Positions 53,406-62,876 of a DNA stretch of 64,000 nucleotides are shown one piece after another. Where the stretch lies: positions 30,519 through 94,518 of the forward strand of contig JAPFCU010000043.1 in the NCBI GenBank assembly GCA_026169535.1. The letters are read 5' to 3'. Both the position numbers and the translations under genes were made by a program. The stretch comes from Blautia sp. GTDB lineage: Bacteria > Bacillota > Clostridia > Lachnospirales > Lachnospiraceae. How positions within the stretch are numbered: position 1 is the first letter of the stretch; the number at the start of each line of letters is the position of its first letter. A model generated the notes under the pieces. It did not search any database. It saw only the letters and a program-made list of their open reading frames with translations, and had not been told where the DNA came from.

Positions 53406-54587
53406 TTATTTGTTCTGGTCCATATAGTTGTTTACACAACGTTTGATACGGTCCACCGGATTCAGAAGATGGCTGATGGACATATCATGGTTCAGGGTGT
53501 CTATGATAAGGGCAATATATTTACTCATATCACAGGTAATATAGTATGGTTTTTCCAGAAGCTCCGGTGTCTGATATACGAGGTTAGTGGTAAGGAGCTT
53601 GTCGAAATAGCCTTTTTTAAATCCTTCATCAAATTTTTCCAGACCGTCTGTAAAGAAGCCGAAAGTAGAACAGATATAAATCTTTCCGGCACCTCTTTCT
53701 TTCAGAAGAGAAGCAATTTTAAGGATTGTGTTTCCGGAAGAAATCATGTCATCGATAAGGATCATATCCTTGCCGGCCAGTTTCGGTCCGAGGAACTCGT
53801 AAGCAGCAATAGGATGACGTCCGTTGATGCGCTTGGAGTAGTCCAGACGTTTATAGTACATACCCATATCCACGCCCAATACGTTTGCAAGATAGATAGC
53901 GCGGTTCATACTTCCTTCATCCGGGCTGATGATCATAAAATGTTCGTTGTCGATCTGAAGTCCTTTTTCATTTTTCAGAAGCGCCTTAATAAACTGATAG
54001 GAAGGTTTTACAGTTTCAAATCCGTGAAGCGGAGTTGCATTCTGGACACGGGCATCGTGTGCATCAAAAGTAATGATGTTTTCCACGCCCATGGATGTCA
54101 GCTCCTGAAGAGCAGTAGCGCAGTCCAGAGATTCACGTCCTACACGTTTGTTTTGTCTGCTTTCATAAAGATAAGGCATAATGACATTAATTCTTCTGGC
54201 TTTTCCGCCGATAGCTCCGATCACTCGCTTCAGATCCTGGAAATGATCGTCCGGAGACATAAGGTTGGTAAAACCTCCCATGCGGTAAGTCAGACTGTAG
54301 TTGCACACATCAACCATCAGATAAACATCATCGCCGCGGACGGATTCTGTGATTACAGATTTGCCTTCACCAGAGCCGAAACGGGGATTCTGTACATTGA
54401 TGATATAGGAATCTCTCTGATAGCCTTCAAAAGCAAAGGAGTTCAGTTCCTGAGGATCCCTTTCGCATCTCCATTTCGCAAGCCAGTCATTGACTTTTGC
54501 TCCAAGTGACTGGCAGCTTTCCAGCGGGATAAGTCCCAGTCTTCCTACAGGGAGTGTTGTCAGATCTTTGGTGCTTAACTGTGCCAT
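53406..54587 (-). CDS. prs: ribose-phosphate pyrophosphokinase, long Clostridia type
   Basis: 393 residues. It makes PRPP from ribose-5-phosphate and ATP. The PRPP loop DDMISSGNTI and the metal-site TFDAHDARVQN are intact. The usual enzyme has about 315 residues; here ~50 extra N-terminal residues and a longer insertion (FGSGEGKSVITES etc.) are present. The longer form is known to me from Clostridia. The ATG lies four bases after the dnaI-like stop, and its AGGAGG sits around that stop, so it is the last gene of the operon. Confidence 0.88.
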   Translation of the reverse strand: MAQLSTKDLTTLPVGRLGLIPLESCQSLGAKVNDWLAKWRCERDPQELNSFAFEGYQRDSYIINVQNPRFGSGEGKSVITESVRGDDVYLMVDVCNYSLTYRMGGFTNLMSPDDHFQDLKRVIGAIGGKARRINVIMPYLYESRQNKRVGRESLDCATALQELTSMGVENIITFDAHDARVQNATPLHGFETVKPSYQFIKALLKNEKGLQIDNEHFMIISPDEGSMNRAIYLANVLGVDMGMYYKRLDYSKRINGRHPIAAYEFLGPKLAGKDMILIDDMISSGNTILKIASLLKERGAGKIYICSTFGFFTDGLEKFDEGFKKGYFDKLLTTNLVYQTPELLEKPYYITCDMSKYIALIIDTLNHDMSISHLLNPVDRIKRCVNNYMDQNK

Positions 54588-54590
54588 TAT

Positions 54591-55580
54591 TTATTTTCCT
54601 CCTAAAAAAATTTTCTGTATACGGATATCTTTCCCGATGAGCTTGATCATCTGGAAATTGCTGGCGATCCGGGAGAATGTTCTCTCGGAATAGGTTGCAG
54701 AAAAGTCTTCCAGCTTCAGGTTGGTGGAAATGATCGTAGATCGTCTGCGGGCGATACGTTCATTTATGCACAAAAAAAGCTGTGAAGACACAAAGCTGTT
54801 GGTAAGCTCTGTTCCAAGGTCATCAATGATCAGAAGATCGCAGTCATAGATGAAATCTTCTCCGGGATCATGTTCCGACCTTTTATGAAAAGTATTCTGA
54901 GCCATTTTATCAAAAAGATCAAAGGCTGAAAAATACAGTACGCAGTGAGCTGTCTGCAAAAGCTCATAGGCAATACAGTGAGAAAGAAAGGTCTTGCCCA
55001 CTCCGGTACTGCCGTAAAGGAACAGGTTCTGACAACGAGAATCAAAATCCTGAACAAAACTTCTGGCGGCTTCATAGGCACGCCGGGCAGTTTCCCGGGC
55101 AGTTAATCCGGTTGCCTCATTCTTTATTGTATCAGAATACCAGTCAAAAGAAAAGTGCTCAAAATTTTCTTTTTCCAATATTTCTGCCAGATTTGACTGT
55201 GTATATAAAAGTTCAATCTCCGCTTTTTTAAAGCAGGAGCACTTTTTGCTGCCGATATATCCAGTGTCCTGGCAGTGTGGACATATGTAGTGAGGTTCCA
55301 GGTAATCGGAAGGAAATCCACCGGCCGCCAGAAGAGATCGGCGTTCCTTTGCAAGATCGGCCACTTCTTTTTTCAGATCCTCCACAGAACCGCTTGTTCC
55401 ACTGAGCAGTGAGCGGGCCTTTTGGGCGCTCAGAGAGGCGACCTCCTGGTCTATTTGGGAAAGACGGGGGATTTTTGCAAAGGCAGTTCTGCGCCTTTCC
55501 TCCAGATCATGCTGTACACGTGCCTGACGCCGGTTGTATTCTCTCATGATCACATCATACTGAAAATTCTGCAGTGACAC
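54591..55580 (-). CDS. DnaC/DnaI-like helicase loader ATPase
   Basis: 329 residues. Walker A GSTGVGKTFLSHCI and Walker B LLIIDDLGTE sit in the C-terminal AAA+ half. The N-terminal half has a coiled region and a zinc module CPHCQDTGYIGSKKCSCF. Such proteins load the replicative helicase DnaB/DnaC onto DNA. It lies between the dnaD-like gene and prs. The GTG start has GGAGGGG 7-8 bases upstream. Confidence 0.88.
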   Translation of the reverse strand: MSLQNFQYDVIMREYNRRQARVQHDLEERRRTAFAKIPRLSQIDQEVASLSAQKARSLLSGTSGSVEDLKKEVADLAKERRSLLAAGGFPSDYLEPHYICPHCQDTGYIGSKKCSCFKKAEIELLYTQSNLAEILEKENFEHFSFDWYSDTIKNEATGLTARETARRAYEAARSFVQDFDSRCQNLFLYGSTGVGKTFLSHCIAYELLQTAHCVLYFSAFDLFDKMAQNTFHKRSEHDPGEDFIYDCDLLIIDDLGTELTNSFVSSQLFLCINERIARRRSTIISTNLKLEDFSATYSERTFSRIASNFQMIKLIGKDIRIQKIFLGGK

Positions 55581-55604
55581 CGTACCCCTCCTGTCTGAAG
55601 ATTT

Positions 55605-56639
55605 TTACTGGTTAAGCAGACGCTTTTCGTATTCGTCGAAATTGTATTCGCGCTGCTGGAAGTTATTGAATTTGTTGCCGGATGCAGGGGAAGCAGGAGT
55701 CTTGGCCTGCTTTTTTTCCTGTTTGCGTTTTTTATATTCAGCATCAAGAGCCTGGATATCCTCCAGGTTTTTGACCTGCTTCTTTTTCCAGCCTGTCAGG
55801 ATCTTATCAGCGTACTGGAAGCTTGCCTGACCGGTCTGCAGTACAGTTCGTGTGCAGGCCTCCTGGATAACAGCCATGGAAAAACCGTAGGTCTTAAGCC
55901 AGGTGTCCATAAGTGTGACTTCTGTTTCCACCGGGCTTCGGTTGGTAATACCCAGTGCCTTTAGGATAGAATAATAATCCTTGCTGTATCGGGCATTGGC
56001 TTTTTTTGCTTCCGCCACTGTGGAAATCCCTTCCTGTGCCCAGGCAAGAGCTACCGTTTCCATATAGCGGATACTTTTATGGCTGCGGCTGACACAGTAT
56101 TCCAGAAGATATTCAATCAAATCTGTGGAAAATCCCAGTCCGTCATAAAAGAAAAGAAGCTTTTGGATCTCTGAAGGGGACAGGGTTTTGCCAAGGTACT
56201 GTTCAGCAATATAAAGAAGCTGGACGATCTCTTCGTTCTGCTTCAGTTCTCTGACTCTGTCAGGAGTGAGAGGGGCTGTCTGTGCAGGAGCCGGCTGTTT
56301 GGAAACGGAAGAGACTGCTGGTTCTGATGCAGGAGCTTTGGACTTGGGGGGAAGGAGTGCAATACTGCGGAGGACTTTGTCTTCTGCAAAGTCAAGGGCA
56401 AGGATATCCTGACGCGCCCAGTATTTCAGTGCACGCAAAATATCCCGCTCTGTACAGAGCAGGCGGTCTGCCATTTCCTCCAGACTAAAAGAAACCGGAG
56501 TGGTGGACAGTGTACGTAAAAGATAAATATAAACTTTTACAAATTCACCATTAGCCTCCGGCATGTAGTCGTCTATAAATATATTGGACAGAAGCGTAAC
56601 CTCTGACTGCGAGGGCTTCTGAAGTGTGATCATACTCAT
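55605..56639 (-). CDS. DnaD domain replication initiation protein
   Basis: 344 residues. The N-terminal winged-helix domain (residues 1-95, VKVYIYLLRTLSTTPVSFSLEEMADRLL) and a C-terminal DnaD-type domain (LLYIAEQYLGKTLSPSEIQKL...YIMETV-like region) are visible. A linker of about 45 residues rich in Pro, Ala, Ser and Lys separates them, and a basic tail ends the protein. It helps load helicase after DnaA. I use ATG 56639, with GGGAG 7 bases upstream. It heads the dnaD-dnaI-prs operon and lies behind a DnaA-box array. Confidence 0.85.
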   Translation of the reverse strand: MSMITLQKPSQSEVTLLSNIFIDDYMPEANGEFVKVYIYLLRTLSTTPVSFSLEEMADRLLCTERDILRALKYWARQDILALDFAEDKVLRSIALLPPKSKAPASEPAVSSVSKQPAPAQTAPLTPDRVRELKQNEEIVQLLYIAEQYLGKTLSPSEIQKLLFFYDGLGFSTDLIEYLLEYCVSRSHKSIRYMETVALAWAQEGISTVAEAKKANARYSKDYYSILKALGITNRSPVETEVTLMDTWLKTYGFSMAVIQEACTRTVLQTGQASFQYADKILTGWKKKQVKNLEDIQALDAEYKKRKQEKKQAKTPASPASGNKFNNFQQREYNFDEYEKRLLNQ

Positions 56640-56678
56640 GAACGATCTCCCGCTTTCTATATCTTTCGAGTCAACTGC

Positions 56679-56707
56679 ATTATAGCACAAGATTTTTCAA
56701 ATGAGAA
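56679..56707 (-). promoter_or_regulatory. promoter of the dnaD operon
   Basis: On the minus strand, extended -10 TGCTATAAT (complement of 56679-56687) lies 17 bases after a weak -35 TTCTCA (complement of 56702-56707). Transcription would start near 56672. Confidence 0.6.
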
Positions 56708-56742
56708 TAGGGTATTTTGGTCTTTGACTTTCCACAGCAAAA

Positions 56743-56937
56743 TGTGGATAATGTGGATAATGTGGACAACGAATTTTGCCGAAAATTGTCTGTAAATTCT
56801 GCAACCCCTTTATTTTGCAATATTTTGGTGGATTATAGGTGAAAAAATTGTGGAATCATGTCGGCTTTTAAAGGTGAAAAAAATCCACATGTTTGGCACG
56901 GGGGAAATGTGCATAAACATGTGGATAATGTGGATAA
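56743..56937. promoter_or_regulatory. DnaA-box array (five strong sites)
   Basis: TGTGGATAA, the reverse complement of the DnaA box TTATCCACA, occurs at 56743-56751, 56752-56760, 56920-56928 and 56929-56937. TGTGGACAA, one mismatch, is at 56761-56769. Each group is a direct tandem of 9-base boxes with no gap. The two groups are 150 bases apart with A/T-rich DNA between (for example 56810-56850). All boxes point the same way. Poorer copies may lie near 56729 and 56881. dnaA and dnaN are not in the window. Confidence 0.85.
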
Positions 56938-58317
56938 TTATTGACCGAGGAGCTGTTCGCCTATATTTACAACGTCTCCGGCACCCATAGTTATCAACAG
57001 ATCACCCTGTGTACAATTTTCAAGTAAAAAATTTTCGATCTCATCAAAAGTAGAAAAATATTCGCAGGGAGTTCCCAGTTCTGCTATTTTTTTGCGAAGA
57101 TCGTCAGAGGAAATGCCAAGGGTGTCCGTTTCTCTTGCAGCATAGATATCTGCCAGCACAACATGATCTGCCAGAGAAAGAGCCTGCGCAAACTCCGGAA
57201 GGAGAGCTTTGGTACGTGTGTATGTATGAGGCTGGAATACACACCATGTTTTTTGGTGAGGATAGTTTTTTGCTGCATGGAGTGTTGCCTCGATCTCTGT
57301 AGGATGATGTGCATAATCATCGATAATGGTCACTCCGCCTACCTGTCCTTTGTACTGAAAACGGCGGTTAGTTCCGGTGAAGCTGTTCAGTCCTTCTGCG
57401 ATCACATCCCAGGAGAGATCCAGAAGCTGAGCTGCTGCCACTGCAGAAAGGGCGTTGGATACATTGTGGATTCCGGGAACCTGAAGGGTACAGGTGCCAA
57501 GAGGATGTCCCTGGAAGGAAACCGTAAAGGAACCATGTCCAAATTCATCATAAGTGATATCGGAAGCTGTATAATCAGCATTGTGTTCCAGACTGTAGGT
57601 GATCACACGGCAGGAAAGATCTTTGGTGATCTGCTGGTATTCCGGAGTATCCGCATTGATGATCAGTGCGCCGTCTTCCGGAAGAAGCTCTGCAAATTTT
57701 CGGAAAGACCGGCGGATATCGTCAATATCTTTAAAAAAGTCCAGGTGATCAGCATCAATGTTCAGGATGATGCTGATCTTAGGGAAAAAGCTGAGGAAAC
57801 TGTTGGTATATTCACATGCTTCTGTCAGGAAAGTTTCTGACTGACCTACACGGATATTGCCGCCAATGACAGGCAGGATTCCGCCCACACTGATCGTAGG
57901 GTCACAGTTTCCTTTCAAAAGTACATGTGAAAGCATGGAGGTGGTAGTTGTTTTTCCATGAGTACCGGCTACTGCGATGGGAGTGTCATAATTTTTCATG
58001 ATCTGTCCCAGAAGCTCAGCTCTTGTGAGCATAGGAAGATTTAATTCCTTTGCTCTGGCAAATTCAGGATTATCCGGATGGATAGCGGCTGTGTAGACCA
58101 CTGCCTGCACGTCGGGACCAATATTGGAGCCGCGCTGTCCATAGAAAATTTTTGCTCCTTTTTCTTCCAGAAGTCTGGTAAGGCTGCTTTCCTTTGCATC
58201 GGATCCGGAAACGGTAAAACCTTCTTCAAGAAGGATTTCCGCCAGACCGCTCATACTGATACCGCCGATTCCGATAAAGTGGATGAAAAGCGGTTTATGG
58301 AAGTCTATCTGATACAT
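56938..58317 (-). CDS. murC: UDP-N-acetylmuramate--L-alanine ligase
   Basis: 459 residues. First amino-acid addition of peptidoglycan precursor synthesis. The N-terminal Rossmann domain has FIGIGGISMSGLAEIL, the ATP loop is VAGTHGKTTTTSML, and the IDDYAHHPTEI and GTNRRFQYKG segments belong to the central and C-terminal domains. All are intact. The stop codon sits directly beside the last DnaA box. AGGAG lies 9 bases before the ATG. Confidence 0.95.
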   Translation of the reverse strand: MYQIDFHKPLFIHFIGIGGISMSGLAEILLEEGFTVSGSDAKESSLTRLLEEKGAKIFYGQRGSNIGPDVQAVVYTAAIHPDNPEFARAKELNLPMLTRAELLGQIMKNYDTPIAVAGTHGKTTTTSMLSHVLLKGNCDPTISVGGILPVIGGNIRVGQSETFLTEACEYTNSFLSFFPKISIILNIDADHLDFFKDIDDIRRSFRKFAELLPEDGALIINADTPEYQQITKDLSCRVITYSLEHNADYTASDITYDEFGHGSFTVSFQGHPLGTCTLQVPGIHNVSNALSAVAAAQLLDLSWDVIAEGLNSFTGTNRRFQYKGQVGGVTIIDDYAHHPTEIEATLHAAKNYPHQKTWCVFQPHTYTRTKALLPEFAQALSLADHVVLADIYAARETDTLGISSDDLRKKIAELGTPCEYFSTFDEIENFLLENCTQGDLLITMGAGDVVNIGEQLLGQ

Positions 58318-58502
58318 AATATTATTCTCCTGTTCATTTTCATTTATGAATCTGTTCCTATTATAACCCTAACCGTATAAAATGAAAAGTCTTTCTTAAA
58401 TTGAAGGATTAAGGAAAGAAGCGGTACATGATAAAACATAGTAAAAACATGTGCAATTACTCCAAAAAAAGTAAATATAAAGCTAAATTATTGTAAAAAA
58501 TG

Positions 58503-58531
58503 TTCACTAATATAGTGAAGTATGGTATAAT
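58503..58531 (+). promoter_or_regulatory. glgC promoter with overlapping palindrome
   Basis: TTCACT (58503-58508), 17-base spacer, extended -10 TGGTATAAT (58523-58531). TTCACTA (58503-58509) and TAGTGAA (58513-58519) form a perfect inverted repeat over the -35 and look like an operator. Confidence 0.6.
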
Positions 58532-58561
58532 GGAAAATCATAACATACAAGGGGTGAATGC

Positions 58562-59842
58562 ATGATGATGAAAAAAGAAATGATTGCCATGCTTCTAGCT
58601 GGCGGTCAGGGCAGCAGACTTGGTGTGTTGACAGAGAAGGTTGCTAAACCGGCTGTCGCTTTTGGCGGAAAGTACCGGATTATCGATTTTCCGCTGAGCA
58701 ACTGCATCAATTCTGGTATTGATACAGTTGGTGTTCTGACCCAGTATCAGCCTTTGCGCCTGAACACTCATATTGGAATCGGTATTCCGTGGGATCTGGA
58801 CCGGAACGAAGGCGGTGTTACAGTACTGCCTCCTTATGAAAAAAGTACCAACAGTGAATGGTATACAGGAACAGCTAATGCCATTTTTCAGAATCTTGAT
58901 TATATGGAACAGTATAATCCGGATTATGTTCTGATACTTTCGGGAGATCATATCTATAAGATGGATTATGAGGTAATGCTGGATTTCCATAAGGCAAATA
59001 AGGCAGATATTACCATTGCATGTATGCCGGTGCCTATCGAGGAGGCAAGCCGCTTCGGTATTATGGTGACCGATGAGACAGGACGGGTAACAGAGTTTGA
59101 AGAAAAACCGGAAAAACCAAGCAGCAATCTGGCCTCTATGGGGATTTATATTTTCAGCTGGCCGGTTTTGAAAGAGGCGCTTATTGCACTGAAGGAGCAG
59201 AGCAGCTGTGATTTTGGAAAGCATATCCTTCCATACTGTAAAGAAAAGAGCCAAAGACTTTTTGCTTATGAATACAATGGCTACTGGAAGGATGTAGGGA
59301 CACTTGGCTCCTATTGGGAAGCCAATATGGAATTGATCGATATTATACCGGAATTTAATCTTTACGAGGAATTCTGGAAAATTTATACAAAAGGAGATAT
59401 CATTCCGCCGCAGTATGTATCTGCAGATGCGGTAACGGACAGGTGCCTGATTGGAGAGGGCGCAGAAATTTATGGAGAAGTACATCGTTCCGTAATCGGA
59501 CCGAATGTTGTTATAGGCAAAAACTGTGTGATAAGGGATTCTATTATTATGAGGAATTCTGTAATAGAGGAAGGCACAGTAATGGATAAAGCCATTGTTG
59601 CAGAGGACGTTCATATAGGCAAAAATGTGACTCTTGGATGTGGTGAAGAGGCTCCGAATGTGCTGAAGCCATCTGTCTATGCCTTTGGCATTGCAACAGT
59701 AGGGGAGCGCAGTGTGATTCCGGATAATGTAAAAATTGGTAAAAATACAGCCATTTCCGGTGTAACTGTACCGGAGGACTATCCAGAGGGAATACTGAAA
59801 AGCGGACAGAATATTAAGGCGAAGGATGGTGATAAGGCATGA
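58562..59842 (+). CDS. glgC: glucose-1-phosphate adenylyltransferase, catalytic subunit
   Basis: 426 residues. It makes ADP-glucose for glycogen. The N-terminal nucleotide loop [12 protein letters not shown], the [20 protein letters not shown] segment and the sugar site GDHIYKMDY, with FEEKPEKP, are intact. A C-terminal left-handed beta-helix carries the allosteric sites. AGGGGTGA lies before the ATG. It overlaps glgD by 4 bases, so the subunits are made in a fixed ratio. Confidence 0.94.
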   Translation: MMMKKEMIAMLLAGGQGSRLGVLTEKVAKPAVAFGGKYRIIDFPLSNCINSGIDTVGVLTQYQPLRLNTHIGIGIPWDLDRNEGGVTVLPPYEKSTNSEWYTGTANAIFQNLDYMEQYNPDYVLILSGDHIYKMDYEVMLDFHKANKADITIACMPVPIEEASRFGIMVTDETGRVTEFEEKPEKPSSNLASMGIYIFSWPVLKEALIALKEQSSCDFGKHILPYCKEKSQRLFAYEYNGYWKDVGTLGSYWEANMELIDIIPEFNLYEEFWKIYTKGDIIPPQYVSADAVTDRCLIGEGAEIYGEVHRSVIGPNVVIGKNCVIRDSIIMRNSVIEEGTVMDKAIVAEDVHIGKNVTLGCGEEAPNVLKPSVYAFGIATVGERSVIPDNVKIGKNTAISGVTVPEDYPEGILKSGQNIKAKDGDKA

Positions 59843-60960
59843 GAGCACTTGGGATTATTCTGGCAGGCGGAAATAACAACCGTATGAGGGAACTGTCTAA
59901 TAAAAGAGCCATTGCGGCTATGCCGGTGGCAGGAAGCTACCGTGCCATTGACTTTGCTCTGAGTAATATGGCTAATTCTCATATACAGAAGGTTGCTGTT
60001 CTGACTCAGTATAATGCAAGATCCCTGAATGAACACCTGAGTTCTTCAAAATGGTGGGATTTTGGCAGAAAGCAGGGCGGACTGTTTGTGTTTACACCTA
60101 CGATCACGAAAGAAAACAGTCTGTGGTATCAGGGAACTGCAGATGCTATTTATCAGAATATTGCATTTTTAAAAAACAGTCATGAGCCTTATGTGGTGAT
60201 TGCTTCCGGTGACGGTATCTATAAGCTGGATTATAATAAGGTTCTGGAGTTTCATATAGCCAAACGGGCGGATATTACCGTAGTTTGTACAGAGTGCAAA
60301 GACCAGAGCGAGGTGGAGCGTTTTGGTGTGCTGCGTATGAATGAGGACTGCCGTATTGAGGAATTTGAAGAAAAACCTATCGTCTCGTCTTATAATACAG
60401 TATCTACGGGTATTTACGTAATCCGCAGAAGACAGCTGATCGAACTTCTGGAGCGGACTGCCCAGGAGGGAAGACATGACTTTGTTAATGATATTTTGAT
60501 CCGATACAAAAATCTGAAACGTATTTATGGATATAAGATTGATTCCTATTGGAGCAATATTTCTACAGCAGATGCTTATTACAGGACAAATATGGCATTC
60601 CTGGATCCGGAGATCCGAAATTATTTCTTCCGTCAGGAGCCTGCTGTAAAAACAAAAATAGATGACCTTCCTCCTGCAAAATATAATGCAGGTGCAGTGG
60701 TGAAGAACAGTCTTGTTGCCAGTGGCTGCATCATCAATGGAACAGTTGAGAATTCGGTGCTGTTTAAAGATGTTTTTGTAGGCAACAACTGTGTGATCAA
60801 AAATTCTGTGATCCTCAATGGAGTATACCTGGGAGACAATACATATATAGAAAATTGTATTGTGGAAAGCAGAGATACCATTCGTGCAGGTTCTAATTAC
60901 TGTGCAAATGACGGAGAGGTAAAGATCGTAGTCGAAAAAAATGAACGATACGTGATCTGA
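59839..60960 (+). CDS. glgD: glucose-1-phosphate adenylyltransferase regulatory subunit
   Basis: 373 residues, homologous to GlgC but shorter and with degenerate loops. The glucose-1-phosphate adenylyltransferase start is [12 protein letters not shown], where GlgC has AGGQGSRL. The Gly-Gln-Gly and Arg contacts of the active site are thus changed, as is known for GlgD of Firmicutes. GlgD regulates GlgC in a mixed tetramer. ATG 59839 overlaps the glgC stop (ATGA). Confidence 0.92.
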   Translation: MRALGIILAGGNNNRMRELSNKRAIAAMPVAGSYRAIDFALSNMANSHIQKVAVLTQYNARSLNEHLSSSKWWDFGRKQGGLFVFTPTITKENSLWYQGTADAIYQNIAFLKNSHEPYVVIASGDGIYKLDYNKVLEFHIAKRADITVVCTECKDQSEVERFGVLRMNEDCRIEEFEEKPIVSSYNTVSTGIYVIRRRQLIELLERTAQEGRHDFVNDILIRYKNLKRIYGYKIDSYWSNISTADAYYRTNMAFLDPEIRNYFFRQEPAVKTKIDDLPPAKYNAGAVVKNSLVASGCIINGTVENSVLFKDVFVGNNCVIKNSVILNGVYLGDNTYIENCIVESRDTIRAGSNYCANDGEVKIVVEKNERYVI

Positions 60961-61008
60961 GGATTTTTAGATCGCAATATATACGTAAAATGAAAGGGGC
61001 AGAAAAAG

Positions 61009-61299
61009 ATGAATATTACAGATGTACGCGTGAGAAAGGTTGCAAAAGAAGGAAAAATGAAGGCGGTAGTTTCTATTACCATCGATGATGAATTTGTAGT
61101 ACATGACATCAAGGTGATCGAAGGAGAAAAGGGATTGTTTATTGCAATGCCCAGCCGTAAAGCAGCAGATGGCGAATACCGTGATATTGCACATCCGATC
61201 AATTCAGCTACAAGAGACAGGATCCAGACACTGATCCTGGATAAGTATCAGGAAGTTATGAGCGAGACGGACGAACAGGAAGAGACAGCAGCAGAATAA
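61009..61299 (+). CDS. spoVG: SpoVG regulator
   Basis: A 96-residue small DNA/RNA-binding protein that affects septation and sporulation in Firmicutes. The sequence follows the family closely: [53 protein letters not shown]. The C-terminal tail is acidic ([12 protein letters not shown]). AAAGGGG precedes the ATG. It is 48 bases after glgD and may be read through from that operon. Confidence 0.95.
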   Translation: MNITDVRVRKVAKEGKMKAVVSITIDDEFVVHDIKVIEGEKGLFIAMPSRKAADGEYRDIAHPINSATRDRIQTLILDKYQEVMSETDEQEETAAE

Positions 61300-61339
61300 C
61301 ACCGGATATCTGTAATAAAAACGCAATGTTTTAGTAAAA

Positions 61340-61396
61340 GAGAGATTCTGAAACCCATGATAATGAAGATTATCTGGCTTTAGAATCTCTTTTCTT
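61340..61396 (+). terminator. terminator after spoVG
   Basis: GAGATTCT (61342-61349) pairs with AGAATCTC (61382-61389), with an inner ATAAT/ATTAT stem, and a TTTTCTTTT run follows. Confidence 0.7.
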
Positions 61397-61449
61397 TTGT
61401 GATTTTACTCCAAATATTACATACTTGTTACAAAAATAAAATAAAAGTA

Positions 61450-61478
61450 TTGATTTTTCTTCGAGATATTGTTATACT
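61450..61478 (+). promoter_or_regulatory. promoter of the 3D-domain protein
   Basis: TTGATT (61450-61455), 17-base spacer, TATACT (61473-61478), about 30 bases before the ATG. Confidence 0.65.
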
Positions 61479-61509
61479 TGTCCTACGAAAAAAATGACGA
61501 GGTGTTTTT

Positions 61510-62766
61510 ATGAGTATGAAGAAAGTTCTTTCACTGATGCTGACCGGAGCCTTGGTGATATCTATGGAAACAGGGGTTTTTGCTTCCACAGAAGATCAGA
61601 TTGCAGCGGCACAGGCCCAGAAGCAGGAAGCTCAGGCAGGACTTGCTCAGACCCAGGCAAATATCAGCAGTCTTGAGGACAAGAAGCAGGAACTGGAATC
61701 CTATATGGCAGAACTGGATGCACAATATAATGAACTGACAAACAGTATTTCCCAGCTTAGTATTGAGGCGGCTGAGAAAGAAGATGAACTGAAAAAGATT
61801 CAGCTGGAACTGGCAAAGGCGAAAAAAAGAGCAGAAGATCAGTATGAAGCCATGAAACTTCGTATTGTCTACATGTATGAAAAAGGCGGAAGTTCTATGC
61901 TTGAGACTCTTCTGGCATCTGAGAGCCTGGCTGATTTCCTGAATCAGGCAAATAATATTTCCATGATGTCTGAATATGACCGTAACATGCTGAAGGAATA
62001 TGAGGCAACTCAGAAAAACATTCAGCAGCATGAAGAAAAGGCTGTAGAAGAATCTAAATCCATTACTGCACTTCTGAATGAAAAGAATGCCAGACAGCAG
62101 GAGGTGCAGGAACTGGTTTCAGTAACAAATGACAGCATTAATTCTTATATCAGCCAGATCAGTGCCAGCCAGGAAGAAGCAAGTATCCTTATGGCGCAGG
62201 TGAACAGCGCTGATAACAGTATTGCTTCTCTGATGGCTCAGGCAGCTGCAGAGCAGGCGGCAGCGGAAGCAGCTGCCGCACAGGAGCAGGAAGAAACCGA
62301 GGAGACTGCTGAGGAGCTGCCGGAGTTTGATCCGGAAACAGATACCATGGATTCTGAAAGCAGTTCTTCAAGCAGTGATGTGATCGTGGAAGAAGAAGCA
62401 CCGGAAGAGGATGCCGGCATATCGGAAGATACATCTGAAAATGCCGGAAGTTCTGACATTTCTTCTGATCCGTCGAATTCCGGACAAGGCACATATCTTG
62501 GAAACTTTACGCTTACAGCATATTGTAACTGTGCCCAGTGCTGCGGAACTGCGGGAAATGCAACAGCAAGCGGAGCTATGCCGACTTCAGGACATACAGT
62601 AGCTATGGCGGGAGTTCCATTTGGAACCCAGCTGCTGATCAACGGAACTGTATATACGGTAGAGGATTTAGGAACACCGTATGGTCATGTGGATATTTAT
62701 TTTGACAGCCATGCAGAGGCTTTGAGCTTCGGACTTCAGTATGCGGATGTGTATCAGTTAAATTAA
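61510..62766 (+). CDS. secreted coiled-coil protein with C-terminal 3D domain
   Basis: 418 residues. A signal peptide (KKVLSLMLTGALVISM...GVFAS) is followed by a long Gln/Glu/Ala coiled coil (about 27-235) like that of CwlO-type wall proteins. An acidic, Ser-rich linker comes next (about 240-330). The C-terminal 3D domain (about 332-418) has the segment TLTAYCNCAQCCGTAG, ATASGAMPTSG and VEDLGTPYGHVDIYFDSHAEALSFG. 3D domains are related to lytic transglycosylases and the Asp residues are conserved. It likely remodels or regulates peptidoglycan hydrolysis. It stands between its own promoter and a terminator. Confidence 0.88.
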   Translation: MSMKKVLSLMLTGALVISMETGVFASTEDQIAAAQAQKQEAQAGLAQTQANISSLEDKKQELESYMAELDAQYNELTNSISQLSIEAAEKEDELKKIQLELAKAKKRAEDQYEAMKLRIVYMYEKGGSSMLETLLASESLADFLNQANNISMMSEYDRNMLKEYEATQKNIQQHEEKAVEESKSITALLNEKNARQQEVQELVSVTNDSINSYISQISASQEEASILMAQVNSADNSIASLMAQAAAEQAAAEAAAAQEQEETEETAEELPEFDPETDTMDSESSSSSSDVIVEEEAPEEDAGISEDTSENAGSSDISSDPSNSGQGTYLGNFTLTAYCNCAQCCGTAGNATASGAMPTSGHTVAMAGVPFGTQLLINGTVYTVEDLGTPYGHVDIYFDSHAEALSFGLQYADVYQLN

Positions 62767-62776
62767 ATAATGAAGT

Positions 62777-62821
62777 AAAAAAATGGTGCAGCCTGAGTAA
62801 AACAGGATGCACCATTTTTTT
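62777..62821. terminator. bidirectional terminator
   Basis: ATGGTGCA (62783-62790) and TGCACCAT (62808-62815), with an inner CCTG/CAGG stem, flanked by A and T runs on opposite sides. It ends both the 3D-domain gene and the opposing shell-protein gene. Confidence 0.88.
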
Positions 62822-62876
62822 GAAAGCTGTAAAATTGTCTGCATGAGCTGAAAAACTGCCTAGGAAAGTGAGATGG

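Noticed and set aside
56640..56937. Calling the DnaA-box array the chromosomal oriC
   Set aside because: dnaA, dnaN and the usual origin gene order are absent from the window; the array alone does not show origin function.
58595..59848. 417-residue minus-strand frame over glgC
   Set aside because: Long only because the sense gene lacks stop codons in that phase; Ile/His/Cys-rich nonsense protein.
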